NCBI GenBank assembly: GCA_040881175.1
Contig: JBBEDS010000018.1
Coordinates: forward strand, 1-18,639
Direction: 5' to 3'
DNA length: 18,639 bases
Source of the DNA: JBBEDS01 sp040881175
Lineage (GTDB): Bacteria; Patescibacteriota; Minisyncoccia; 2-02-FULL-40-12; IGHO2-01-FULL-4-A
The notes under the pieces were generated by a model. It did not search any database and was not told the origin of the DNA. It was given only the letters and a program-made list of their open reading frames with translations. Below, piece after piece: positions 8,655 to 15,510 of this stretch; within the stretch, counting starts at the first letter, position 1, and every line of letters begins with the position of its first letter. Position numbers and translations under genes: made by a program.

Positions 8655-9179
8655 ATGAAAACATTTCAACAGAAAAAAGAGGGGTTAAGCAAAGTAAAAG
8701 ACAAGCTTTCGAAGTCCAAGATTACCGTTTTCACGACCTTTTCCCGCGAAGGAGAGAAGGGTTTGAGCGTGGTTGATATGAGGACCTTTAAGAAAGGCTT
8801 GAAAGATGTAGAGGCAGAGTATTTGGTCGAGAAGAAAACCTTGGTTGATAAAGCTCTCAAAGATGACAAGAAAGATGTAGACGTTTTTCAATTCAACGGT
8901 TCTATGGGTGTAGTATTCGGATATGGAGACGAGGCTACCGTAGCTAAGTCGATATATAATTTCTCAAAGAGCAATCCCGCATTACATTTTTTCGGTGCTT
9001 TGTTTAATGACCAATTTATCGATGCCGATAAATTTTCGGAGTTAGCTAAACTACCATCAAGAGACGTAATGCTCGGCAGGACGCTGGGAATGATGAAATA
9101 TCCGCTTTCCGGATTGGTTAACGTACTGCAGGGGAATATGAGGAATTTGGTATTAATTTTGGCAAATATTAAAAAGTAA
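8655..9179 (+). CDS. rplJ: 50S ribosomal protein L10 (uL10)
   Basis: L10 forms the base of the ribosomal stalk: it binds 23S rRNA together with L11 and carries L7/L12 dimers at its C-terminal helix. The 174-residue length is normal. The N-terminal helix and strand (KVKDKLSKSKITVFTTF), the YLVEKKTLVDKAL segment and the C-terminal LVNVLQGNMRNLVLILANIKK-like helix fit the family. There is no Shine-Dalgarno: the start follows an attenuator T-run and an AT-rich stretch directly. rplL follows 72 bases later. L10 is a likely autogenous repressor through the leader upstream. Confidence 0.95.
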   Translation: MKTFQQKKEGLSKVKDKLSKSKITVFTTFSREGEKGLSVVDMRTFKKGLKDVEAEYLVEKKTLVDKALKDDKKDVDVFQFNGSMGVVFGYGDEATVAKSIYNFSKSNPALHFFGALFNDQFIDADKFSELAKLPSRDVMLGRTLGMMKYPLSGLVNVLQGNMRNLVLILANIKK

Positions 9180-9251
9180 TTAATCGGTTTTCCGTTTGTG
9201 GTTTTCGGCTGTCGGCCGCAGATCACAAGTTGAAAACTAAGAAAAAATAAA

Positions 9252-9629
9252 ATGGCAAATAATGAAGAAATCATAAAGCAGATAGAATCAATGTCAGTTC
9301 TCGAGCTTTCTGAGCTAGTCAAAGCTTTAGAAGAAAAGTTCGGTGTGTCAGCCGCAATGATGGCTGCTCCTGCCGCAGCTGCTGGAGGTGAAGCAGGCGC
9401 TGCAGAAGCAGAAGAGAAGGATTCCTACGATGTTGTCCTTAAGGCTGCCGGTGACCAGAAAATTCAGGTCATTAAAGTAGTCAGAGAGGCTACTGGCAAG
9501 GGCCTTAAAGAAGCTAAGGACTTGGTTGATGCCGCTCCAGCAACAATAAAGGAAGGCGTGAAGAAAGAAGAAGCCGACGAGCTCAAGAAAAAGATAGAGG
9601 CGGCCGGAGGAGCTGTAGAATTGAAGTAA
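9252..9629 (+). CDS. rplL: 50S ribosomal protein L7/L12 (bL12)
   Basis: L7/L12 is the multicopy stalk protein that recruits and stimulates translation GTPases. The 125-residue protein shows the usual three parts: a helical dimerisation domain (about 1-35, [17 protein letters not shown]), an Ala/Gly/Glu-rich hinge (about 36-56), and a compact C-terminal domain with [27 protein letters not shown]. No Shine-Dalgarno is visible before the ATG. It shares the rplJ promoter and is closed by the terminator at 9652-9677. Spacing and gene order are the standard rplJL arrangement. Confidence 0.97.
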   Translation: MANNEEIIKQIESMSVLELSELVKALEEKFGVSAAMMAAPAAAAGGEAGAAEAEEKDSYDVVLKAAGDQKIQVIKVVREATGKGLKEAKDLVDAAPATIKEGVKKEEADELKKKIEAAGGAVELK

Positions 9630-9651
9630 CCAGCAAACATTTTTTCTCAAC

Positions 9652-9677
9652 AAAGGCCCCGTAAATTCGGGGTCTTT
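9652..9677 (+). terminator. Terminator after rplL
   Basis: A 10-bp stem (9652-9661 with 9668-9677, one G-T pair) has a six-base loop and is followed by a short T-rich stretch. Confidence 0.75.
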
Positions 9678-9747
9678 GTATTTATATAAAGTCGTGTTAT
9701 CTTTTATCCCAAGTTCTCTTACAACCATATAATCAGGAGGCGATAAA

Positions 9748-10365
9748 GTGATAGAGCTGAATAACTTCGGCTGGAATTCAATGACACTGAGCTTCCTGGG
9801 AACGTTATTTTTTTCGTTTTGGACAGCTTGGGCGGCATTCGGTCAGAATAAGCTGATCTGGCGCAACAGATCAGGCAAGGCTGTTTCAAGTACAACAATC
9901 TTTTATGGACTTTGTCTGCAGACTGCAGCGGTTATCTATGGTTATGATATTCATAGTTTGGCTGTTCTGGTCGGGGGATTGATAAGAATACCTCTATTAA
10001 CTATGACTATCATTGGCTTGGGTAGGTTCAAGGGGTTTAGCAAAAAAGAAAAGTTCATGTTCTCACTATCTTTGTCACTTCTTGTCGGAATGCTTTTTTT
10101 ATCGAGCAAGGGGAAGATGTTCATGGTCTTTGCTTTCGGCAGCGTCTTGGCTTACTCTTGCCAGCTTTTTGAGCTTTGGTTAAGCGATACGACCGGTGTA
10201 ATTGATATACGCGTAGTGCTCGTCGCTCTCTGCAGCTCTATATTCTGGATGGTCTACGGAATCTCCATAGACGATGTGGTTATTAAGATCGTCTCACCAT
10301 GCTTCCTAGCCATTAGTTGCCTGATAATCGTGCTCTGGTTTAGGAAACCAAAAGAGGCCCCCTGA
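9748..10365 (+). CDS. Seven-helix PQ-loop/SWEET-like membrane protein
   Basis: The 205-residue protein has seven hydrophobic segments (about 12-30, 47-67, 68-92, 103-120, 123-145, 151-175, 178-199), a 3+1+3 layout like SWEET transporters. Both halves carry a Gln and a Tyr-Gly 31 residues apart: Q33/Y64-G65 and Q139/Y170-G171. The second half has W167 three residues before the Tyr. As I recall the spacing in SemiSWEETs, this matches. The position of the conserved pore Asn is Gly77 in half one and Ser183 in half two, so sugar transport is uncertain. The GTG start is well supported by AGGAGG at 9735-9740, the best ribosome site in the window. It is a lone gene between two terminators. It could equally be an unrelated seven-helix protein; family assignment rests on motif spacing only. 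Confidence 0.6.
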   Translation: MIELNNFGWNSMTLSFLGTLFFSFWTAWAAFGQNKLIWRNRSGKAVSSTTIFYGLCLQTAAVIYGYDIHSLAVLVGGLIRIPLLTMTIIGLGRFKGFSKKEKFMFSLSLSLLVGMLFLSSKGKMFMVFAFGSVLAYSCQLFELWLSDTTGVIDIRVVLVALCSSIFWMVYGISIDDVVIKIVSPCFLAISCLIIVLWFRKPKEAP

Positions 10366-10378
10366 GGCCTCCTTTTTT
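10354..10378 (+). terminator. Intrinsic terminator at the convergent gene junction
   Basis: GAGGCC (10354-10359) pairs perfectly with GGCCTC (10366-10371), and six T's lie at 10373-10378. The TGA stop of the plus-strand gene is in the loop. On the minus strand the same stem is followed by four T's, so it may also serve the minus gene ending at 10392. Confidence 0.85.
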
Positions 10379-10391
10379 ATTGCTTATTTTA

Positions 10392-12440
10392 TTAGGGCTG
10401 CAGCTGCCAGATCTTATTATCTCCGGAAAGTATCCAGATATGTCCGTTCGGGGTAATGTCGATGTCTTTTATAGAGCCCACAACATCCAGCCTATATGAT
10501 GTCTTAAGTGAACCATTGGTCTTATCAAAAACGTACACCTTCTTATTGGATTTATCTGCTAAATAGATAAAAGCTAGATCGGGGGCGGTAAATATCTTAC
10601 TGCCAACCGCTGGTTTAACTGCTAGGTCCACTTCTTTTTGTTTTTCTCCCTTGAAGTATGTAATTAACTTTCCCGAGTCATTCAGGGCGTATATATTCCC
10701 ATCTATGGTGAGGGATACTAAGTTTCCAATTGTGAGGTCGTTTACCCATTGGGTTCTGCCTGTGCCACCAGCGGTAACGTCAGTGTATTTGTATATTGTA
10801 TTCTCAGAAAGAACATACAGGTTGTCTTGGTAAAGAGATGCATCAGAAATAGAGGGCAGCTCTTTCAGGGTGTGCGAGGATCTTTTACCTGACCCTATGT
10901 CAAATGTAGAAAATTCTCCCAAACTGTTCAAAGAGGAGACAGAAGTCTCATCCGAAAGAAGATATTGGGGAGTGGCGGATAATTCGCTTAACTCGGTAAC
11001 ACCGGCAGATGTTACCGAATATGATTTACCAGAAGGATTTACGACAACAACATCACTACCTAATGAAGTTAAGAATGAGTATTCTGCTAAGCCGTCTTCA
11101 TTCTCTGGACCGTAAAAAAGAGAGGGCTCTTGAGTGCTGACTCGGTCAAGATCACTAAGAGTCCGGTCTATCTCATCTCTAAGATTATCAATCTTTTTAT
11201 TTGAAAATCCTGATACATTTGAAAGTGCAGCTTGGAGCACAAAACGAGCATCTTTAGAATTACCTTGGTTCAAGTGAGATTGGGCCAGCTTGAGGTTATT
11301 ATTAGCCAGCTCAAGTGCGTCACCTTCCTGGCTTGGACCGGCGCTTTTAAGCCAGATTAGGGCCGTTAGGGTTACGACTATAATGGCAGTTATAGATATG
11401 AAGAAGCGTAATTGGGAGCCACGTTGCATTTTGCCTAGCGATTTAAGTTTGCCCATCTGAGAGACCAGAGGAGTAAATACATTTCCACGTTTCGTCATTG
11501 AAACTTCCGAGGGAATAATATGAGGTTGTCGAACCTCTTGCGGAGGTGTAAAAGACATTTCTTCGTCCTCGTCTTCTTCCGCACTATCATCTTCTTCATT
11601 CTCATCTTCATCTGTTTCCTCGGGTTCTTGCAGATCGTCAGATTTCTCTTCTTCGTCTTCTTCATTGTCCAGACCCGGCCCGGTAACAGATGCAGTTTGA
11701 GCGGCAATTGGCATTGAGTATTGAGGGATAGTCTCCAGCGCGATCTCTTTTACCTCCTGCATGGCTATGTGAAAGCCACAGCAAGAGAAAGTGTTGGCAT
11801 TGGAGGCTAGATTTGTTATTTTCTGCACGAATTCATCTTGGTTGTCGTTTACGAATATGCCGTTCAATACTTTGCCTCGGGAAGTTATGCTTCGGGTAGG
11901 GAAATAGGCGAATAGCTTATCTTTAGGTTCAAGCTTTCCAGAGATTATGTTAGAGAATTGTTCCTCGTTTTCAGTGTCTTTATTGAACAGCTCAATGTTG
12001 TTCAATATGTCTATGAACTTATGGTTCCTGGCAAGATCAATCTTAAATTTGCCAAGACGGGATATGTATATGTTGTCGCCGACTATAGATGCGAGCCCTA
12101 TGTTCAACTTGAAGTCCTTGTTCTTGAAGAAATCCACCAGCACCTCATTCAGCTTTTTCAGTGTTCGGCTGAAGGCTTTTTTAGGATCCTGTTCTTTGAG
12201 GGACGATTCAGAGAAATACTCCCTTCGGGCCAGAGAGGATATCAGGCTGACCATGTAGGCTAGATCCTCATTCTCAGAAAACTTTACGTGGCCAATAACA
12301 AAAAGAGAGCCTAGGTTTTTCTCTTGATTGGTCGTGCCTTGATAAGACAGGACGTCGAAGTGAATATTTGGCTCATCGGCTTTATATAGAAGTTCTTTGA
12401 CCGAGGGTTTTAGAGTTATCTTTTCCATCTTATAACACAT
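10392..12440 (-). CDS. PP2C-like pseudophosphatase, membrane helix and beta-propeller protein
   Basis: The 682-residue protein (678 if the second ATG, at 12428, is the start; neither has a clear ribosome site) has four parts. Residues ~1-215 resemble a PPM/PP2C fold (LGSLFVIGHVKF, AFSRTLKKLNEVL, IYISRLGKFKIDL, FSNIISGKLEPKDKLF), but I see no metal-binding Asp motifs, so it is probably not an active phosphatase. Residues 258-294 are acidic linker (27 of 37 Asp/Glu). One membrane helix lies at ~345-365, preceded by Lys/Arg, suggesting N-terminus in and C-terminus out. After a helical stretch (about 375-435), residues ~440-682 are repeats such as DNLYVLSENTIYKY, GNIYALNDSGKLITYF and DLAFIYLADKSNKKVYVFD, typical of a beta-propeller. 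The function is unknown; a link between a cytoplasmic binding domain and an outer propeller is inferred. The gene is monocistronic and convergent with the SWEET-like gene. Confidence 0.75.
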   Translation of the reverse strand: MCYKMEKITLKPSVKELLYKADEPNIHFDVLSYQGTTNQEKNLGSLFVIGHVKFSENEDLAYMVSLISSLARREYFSESSLKEQDPKKAFSRTLKKLNEVLVDFFKNKDFKLNIGLASIVGDNIYISRLGKFKIDLARNHKFIDILNNIELFNKDTENEEQFSNIISGKLEPKDKLFAYFPTRSITSRGKVLNGIFVNDNQDEFVQKITNLASNANTFSCCGFHIAMQEVKEIALETIPQYSMPIAAQTASVTGPGLDNEEDEEEKSDDLQEPEETDEDENEEDDSAEEDEDEEMSFTPPQEVRQPHIIPSEVSMTKRGNVFTPLVSQMGKLKSLGKMQRGSQLRFFISITAIIVVTLTALIWLKSAGPSQEGDALELANNNLKLAQSHLNQGNSKDARFVLQAALSNVSGFSNKKIDNLRDEIDRTLSDLDRVSTQEPSLFYGPENEDGLAEYSFLTSLGSDVVVVNPSGKSYSVTSAGVTELSELSATPQYLLSDETSVSSLNSLGEFSTFDIGSGKRSSHTLKELPSISDASLYQDNLYVLSENTIYKYTDVTAGGTGRTQWVNDLTIGNLVSLTIDGNIYALNDSGKLITYFKGEKQKEVDLAVKPAVGSKIFTAPDLAFIYLADKSNKKVYVFDKTNGSLKTSYRLDVVGSIKDIDITPNGHIWILSGDNKIWQLQP

Positions 12441-12461
12441 TGAACGGGGGAATTAATCAAA

Positions 12462-12490
12462 TTGACATAACCGCCCCGATTTAATAATTT
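12462..12490 (+). promoter_or_regulatory. Promoter for the winged-helix gene
   Basis: TTGACA at 12462-12467, a full consensus -35, is followed after 17 bases by TAATTT at 12485-12490. Transcription from about 12497 makes the in-frame TTG at 12496 an unlikely start and supports ATG 12544. The same 100-base gap must hold the divergent minus-strand promoter, which I could not place confidently. Confidence 0.5.
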
Positions 12491-12543
12491 AGTATTTGAT
12501 AAGCAACCCGTATAACTCTTATTTTAATCTAACAAATACCAAC

Positions 12544-12735
12544 ATGTCAAAGAATTCACTAGAGCTAATATTCGAATCTAAGGCAAGGCTAAAAATACTC
12601 AAATTTCTATTTCGGAATATTGAGTCAGATTTTGATGCCAGAGAAATGGCGGATCGGATTCAGGAAGATCCAAGATTCGTGAAGGGGGAGATAAAAAAGT
12701 TCGTAGGCATAGGTCTACTGAAGGTTAAGAAATAA
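12544..12735 (+). CDS. Small winged-helix DNA-binding protein
   Basis: This 63-residue protein has the helix-turn-helix signature of winged-helix modules: LIFESKARLKILKFLFRN, DAREMADRIQEDPRFVKGEIKKF as the HTH, and IGLLKVKK at the start of the wing. The similar layout often precedes a nucleotidyltransferase-like domain in one polypeptide. Here it is a separate gene. ATG 12544 is chosen over TTG 12496 because of the promoter position. There is no Shine-Dalgarno. Its TAA overlaps the next ATG by one base (TAATG), so the two products are probably made in equal amounts and work together. A role as a transcription factor or adaptor is inferred. Confidence 0.7.
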   Translation: MSKNSLELIFESKARLKILKFLFRNIESDFDAREMADRIQEDPRFVKGEIKKFVGIGLLKVKK

Positions 12736-13340
12736 TGGCCAAGCGTAAAAATAAAAAAAGAATAACCAAAGATAAGAAGTCCGTGAAACGAAAGCAAAGG
12801 AAAAATAAAATGCCCAGAAAGAAGAAGAGCAAGAGAATTAAGGTTGTTCGAAAGAAAAATAAAATGAAACCATCAACTAAATCAAAAAGAAAAAACCTTA
12901 AAGCAAAGAAGGTTCTTCATAAGGGCCCGGTTTTAGCTGGCGAGACCAGCTTGAGGCCTAGATATGTTTTAAATCATGACTTTGAGTTTTTCTATGAGCT
13001 CAGAGACTTGATACTTAAATCTTCTCCGGCGGAGAATGATGGTATGGTTCAGAAGATAAATAAGATCGGTCGGGTCAAGCTGGCGATAATATCTGGAGTT
13101 TTTATGAACAAAGAGAATATGGATTCACTGGTTCCCGACCTGCTGATAGTGGGAGATGATATAGATCGTAGAAAATTTCGTTCTTTCCTTAAATCCCTTG
13201 AGGCGGAAGTAGGTAAGGAGATACGCTTTGCCGTGATGGACAAAGAGGAATTCAAATACCGTCTTGCTATGTTTGACCGTTTCATACGCGTCTTGCTTGA
13301 GGGCCCGCACGAGAAGTTGATAAACAAGCTGGGACTTTAG
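12735..13340 (+). CDS. Lys/Arg-rich tail fused to degenerate nucleotidyltransferase-like domain
   Basis: The 201-residue protein begins with an extreme basic stretch: 35 of the first 63 residues are Lys or Arg, like a histone H1 tail, suiting it for nucleic acid contact. From about residue 70 the sequence looks like the nucleotidyltransferase-like domain often paired with winged helices (LAIISGVFMNKENMDSLVPDLLIVGDDID, KEIRFAVMDKEEFKYRLAMFDRFIRVLLEGPHEKLI). The expected G-S motif is GV and the usual paired Asp motif (SDIDLLI) reads PDLLI, so catalysis looks unlikely. It is translated directly from the winged-helix gene. Its final stop base is the first base of tRNA-Val. Function is unknown; I infer a DNA- or RNA-binding partner of the winged-helix protein. 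Confidence 0.65.
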   Translation: MAKRKNKKRITKDKKSVKRKQRKNKMPRKKKSKRIKVVRKKNKMKPSTKSKRKNLKAKKVLHKGPVLAGETSLRPRYVLNHDFEFFYELRDLILKSSPAENDGMVQKINKIGRVKLAIISGVFMNKENMDSLVPDLLIVGDDIDRRKFRSFLKSLEAEVGKEIRFAVMDKEEFKYRLAMFDRFIRVLLEGPHEKLINKLGL

Positions 13341-13414
13341 GGCGGTTAGCTCAGCGGTAGAGCACTGCATTCACATTGCAGGGGCCACAGGTTCAAATCC
13401 TGTACCGCCCACCA
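13340..13414 (+). tRNA. tRNA-Val(CAC)
   Basis: A complete cloverleaf is seen. The 7-bp acceptor stem pairs 13340-13346 with 13404-13410. The D arm is GCTC/GAGC and the anticodon stem CTGCA/TGCAG with loop TTCACAT (anticodon CAC, 13372-13374). The variable region has five bases and the T arm is ACAGG/CCTGT with loop TTCAAAT. Discriminator A is at 13411 and CCA is encoded at 13412-13414. Confidence 0.95.
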
Positions 13415-13483
13415 AGACGAAACTGTTGATAACTTGTAAATACAAACTATTGGCGTAGAAGGACGACTCTCAGAATATAAGCG

Positions 13484-13509
13484 AAAAACAGCTGAACTGG
13501 CTGTTTTTT
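13484..13509 (+). terminator. Terminator after tRNA-Val
   Basis: AAAAACAGC at 13484-13492 pairs with GCTGTTTTT at 13500-13508 around a seven-base loop, with a T-run at 13504-13509. Confidence 0.85.
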
Positions 13510-13561
13510 AGTATTTACATGGATCTACTATCCAGGCTAAAACTTATGCACATTTAAAGTG

Positions 13562-13591
13562 TTGCGTTGGTTTAATAGGGTGTTATATAAT
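13562..13591 (+). promoter_or_regulatory. mraZ/dcw operon promoter
   Basis: A perfect -10 TATAAT lies at 13586-13591. A weak -35 TTGCGT is at 13562-13567, 18 bases upstream. The predicted start near 13598 falls right at the MraZ boxes. Confidence 0.7.
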
Positions 13592-13599
13592 GAATGGGT

Positions 13600-13624
13600 A
13601 GTGTAAAGAAGTGGATAGAAGTGT
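13600..13624 (+). promoter_or_regulatory. Three MraZ-type operator repeats with 10-bp period
   Basis: AGTGT (13600-13604), AGTGG (13610-13614) and AGTGT (13620-13624) repeat exactly every ten bases, with A/G-rich spacers (AAAGA, ATAGA). MraZ proteins are known to bind closely spaced GTG/TGGG-type direct repeats upstream of their own gene. These overlap the predicted transcription start, which would suit repression by MraZ. Confidence 0.75.
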
Positions 13625-13759
13625 TAATAACTAACCCATTTTGTTGATAAAGATGTATAAAGAGGGGTTACAACTTTTAAGAATAGAAGATCGAAAACCA
13701 ATCAAAAAGATTGATAAAAATTATTTACCATTAATAGTCTATTACTTTTCACTTAAAAA

Positions 13760-14194
13760 ATGCTTATTGGAGAATACAAACACACGATCGACCCAAAGAA
13801 GCGCATCTCCATACCGTCCAAGCTCCGTAAGGAGATCGGTAGCGGGGCAGTGCTAACTAGGGGGTTAGATAACTGTTTATTTCTATTTCCTTTAAAAGAG
13901 TGGGAGCAACTGGCTGAAAAGCTGGGCAAACTTCCCTTCGGACAGCAGGACACAAGGGGATTCGTCAGGTTGCTGCTATCGGGGGCGTCGGAAGTGGAGT
14001 TTGATCAGCTTGGCAGGATATTAGTTCCCGACTTTCTGAGAGATTATGCGGTATTGAAAAAGGGAGTGGTAATTGCCGGACTGTTCAACAGGCTAGAAAT
14101 CTGGGATGAGGACCGATGGATGGCATACAAGAATGACCTTGAGAAGAACAGCGACAGGATCGCCGAAAAGCTGGGGGAGCTGGGAGTAGTGTAA
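13760..14194 (+). CDS. mraZ: Transcriptional regulator MraZ
   Basis: MraZ is an AbrB-like DNA-binding protein that regulates the division and cell-wall cluster, including itself. The 144-residue length is normal. The two family DxxxR motifs are present: DPKKR at residues 11-15 and DQLGR at 82-86, each followed by a short I/L-V-P turn. RLLLSGASEVE lies between the halves and LEIWDEDRW follows. The ATG at 13760 lacks a clear Shine-Dalgarno but fits the family N-terminus (MLIGEYKHTID). It is the first gene of the cluster, with likely MraZ boxes upstream, and rsmH starts 13 bases after its stop. Confidence 0.95.
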   Translation: MLIGEYKHTIDPKKRISIPSKLRKEIGSGAVLTRGLDNCLFLFPLKEWEQLAEKLGKLPFGQQDTRGFVRLLLSGASEVEFDQLGRILVPDFLRDYAVLKKGVVIAGLFNRLEIWDEDRWMAYKNDLEKNSDRIAEKLGELGVV

Positions 14195-14207
14195 TAGGAA
14201 ACACCCC

Positions 14208-15110
14208 ATGCATATACCCGTACTTTTAGATGAGATAATCGAGAGCCTGAATCCCGTTCCGGGCAAAAAGTTTATCGATGCGACCATTGATGGCGGAGGG
14301 CACGCAACGGCTATGCTTGAGAAGATCGTGCCTGACGGAAAATTGCTCGGTATTGAATGGGATGGACATCTGTTGAAGCAGTTGAGAGCAAGGATGGATA
14401 ATTCAGAGTTCAAGGATAATATAATTTTAATAAATGACAGTTATGTAAATTTAAAAAGTATTGCCGAGGAGAACGGATTTAGTGAAGTAGGCGGAATATT
14501 ATTCGATCTGGGGATGTCCAGTTGGCATCTTGAAGAGGCGGGCAGGGGATTCAGTTTTCAGAAAGACGAACCTCTAGATATGCGCTTTGGAGCATACCTG
14601 GATATAGAGAAGGATAATCTATCGGCGGAGAGGGTCGTAAATAAATACCCCGAACCGGAGCTTGTCAGAATTCTGAAAGAATACGGAGAAGAAAGGTTCG
14701 CCAAGCCTATAGCAACGGCAATAGTCAAAGCAAGGAAGCAGGAGCAAATAAATAGCACATTTCAATTAGTGGGGATAATTAAAGAAGCCGTCCCATTCTG
14801 GTATAGAAGACGAAAGATACATTTTGCTACCAGGACATTCCAGGCTTTAAGGATCGCAGTAAATAACGAACTGGAGAATGCAGAAAAAGGATTAGGCCAG
14901 GCGATTGATGTTTTAAAGAAAGGCGGGAGATTAGCAGTCATTTCATTCCATTCGTTGGAAGATAGAGTAGTAAAGAACTTCTTCAGGGCAAAGAGCAAAG
15001 AAGAAGTAATAAATTTAATAACCAAGAAACCGCTCAGGGCATCTCTGAAAGAAATAACCCAGAATCCAAGAGCCCGAAGCGCAAAATTGAGAGTAGCTGA
15101 GAAAAATTAA
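14208..15110 (+). CDS. rsmH: 16S rRNA m4C1402 methyltransferase RsmH (MraW)
   Basis: RsmH uses S-adenosylmethionine to methylate N4 of C1402 in 16S rRNA. The 300-residue protein has the SAM loop FIDATIDGGGHATAML (residues 22-37), GILFDLGMSSWHL (96-108), RGFSF and EPLDMRF (113-127), FATRTFQALRIAVNNEL (206-222), ISFHSLEDRVVKNFF (245-259) and a C-terminal PRARSAKLR (287-296). The SAM loop reads DGGGHAT where the family usually has GxGGHS, a mild change. AGGA near 14198 supports the ATG. It lies in the standard place between mraZ and the ftsL-like gene. Confidence 0.95.
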   Translation: MHIPVLLDEIIESLNPVPGKKFIDATIDGGGHATAMLEKIVPDGKLLGIEWDGHLLKQLRARMDNSEFKDNIILINDSYVNLKSIAEENGFSEVGGILFDLGMSSWHLEEAGRGFSFQKDEPLDMRFGAYLDIEKDNLSAERVVNKYPEPELVRILKEYGEERFAKPIATAIVKARKQEQINSTFQLVGIIKEAVPFWYRRRKIHFATRTFQALRIAVNNELENAEKGLGQAIDVLKKGGRLAVISFHSLEDRVVKNFFRAKSKEEVINLITKKPLRASLKEITQNPRARSAKLRVAEKN

Positions 15111-15117
15111 GTTAAGT

Positions 15118-15142
15118 GGACTGAGATAGGACGCCTCAGTTC
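15118..15142 (+). promoter_or_regulatory. Hairpin in front of the ftsL-like start codon
   Basis: GGACTGAG (15118-15125) pairs with CTCAGTTC (15135-15142) with one G-T pair and a nine-base loop. No T-run follows, so it is not a terminator. It sits where a ribosome site would be expected, eight bases before the TTG start. Confidence 0.4.
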
Positions 15143-15149
15143 ATATAAA

Positions 15150-15494
15150 TTGACCGTATATTCAGGAACAATAAATCAAAGCAAGACATCCGCAGTAAAA
15201 ATCGAGAGTACTCCTATCTTTGGAATAAACTTAATATTAGTTGTTCTTTTGCTAGCCGGGGTTGTCGGATATATCTTTCTTTCTAACTTCATTACCTCTC
15301 AAAAATACTCCCTAGGAGTACTCAAGAAGGAGTTTAATCAAGTCAGTGCTGCCGCTTCCATAGAGAGAGACACTACTGATTACGATATTCCGGAATTGCT
15401 GGAATTCGCTCAGTCTGCAGGCATGATCGAAGCCAAGGATACCGGCACAGTGCTAGAGGAATCAGGATTTGCCTTGTCAGAAGACCGTATTTGA
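15150..15494 (+). CDS. ftsL: FtsL/DivIC-like septum protein
   Basis: This 114-residue protein has one membrane helix (about 25-46) and a predicted helical outer segment (QKYSLGVLKKEFNQVS). It ends in DIPELLEFAQSAGMIEA, which resembles the A-x-x-x-GM motif near the end of FtsL/DivIC proteins. Position between rsmH and ftsI is the usual ftsL site in the cluster. FtsL helps recruit and activate the septal synthase. The start is TTG 15150: an in-frame stop at 15108-15110 ends rsmH and no other start lies between. There is no Shine-Dalgarno, and a hairpin lies just upstream. FtsL sequences diverge quickly, so the assignment rests on topology and position more than similarity. Confidence 0.75.
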   Translation: MTVYSGTINQSKTSAVKIESTPIFGINLILVVLLLAGVVGYIFLSNFITSQKYSLGVLKKEFNQVSAAASIERDTTDYDIPELLEFAQSAGMIEAKDTGTVLEESGFALSEDRI

Positions 15495-15510
15495 TGGTTA
15501 ATTAATATGT

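Larger units (their letters stand above)
13415..13759 (+). other. 345-base gap with a terminator, a promoter and MraZ boxes
   Basis: Between tRNA-Val and mraZ no gene is credible. The gap holds a short inverted repeat at 13434-13445 (TTGTA/TACAA), the terminator at 13484-13509, the mraZ promoter at 13562-13591, the MraZ boxes at 13600-13624, and a ~135-base AT-rich leader with weak hairpins (TAACCC near 13632 with GGGTTA near 13666; CAATC/GATTG near 13700). Confidence 0.7.

Noticed and set aside
9201..9237. Possible hairpin between rplJ and rplL (GTTTTC with GAAAAC, inner CGGC/GCCG)
   Set aside because: No T-run follows and alternative pairings compete; I do not claim a regulatory role.
9728..9733. 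TATAAT upstream of the SWEET-like gene as a -10 box
   Set aside because: Transcription from it would begin at or after the AGGAGG at 9735-9740 and remove the ribosome site; no matching -35 is seen. The true promoter is not located.
12496..12543. TTG at 12496 as start of the winged-helix gene
   Set aside because: It coincides with the predicted transcription start, and the extra 16 residues do not look like a family N-terminus.
13641..13856. 71-residue plus-strand frame before and into mraZ
   Set aside because: It overlaps mraZ in another frame, has low-complexity Lys content and no family match that I recognise.
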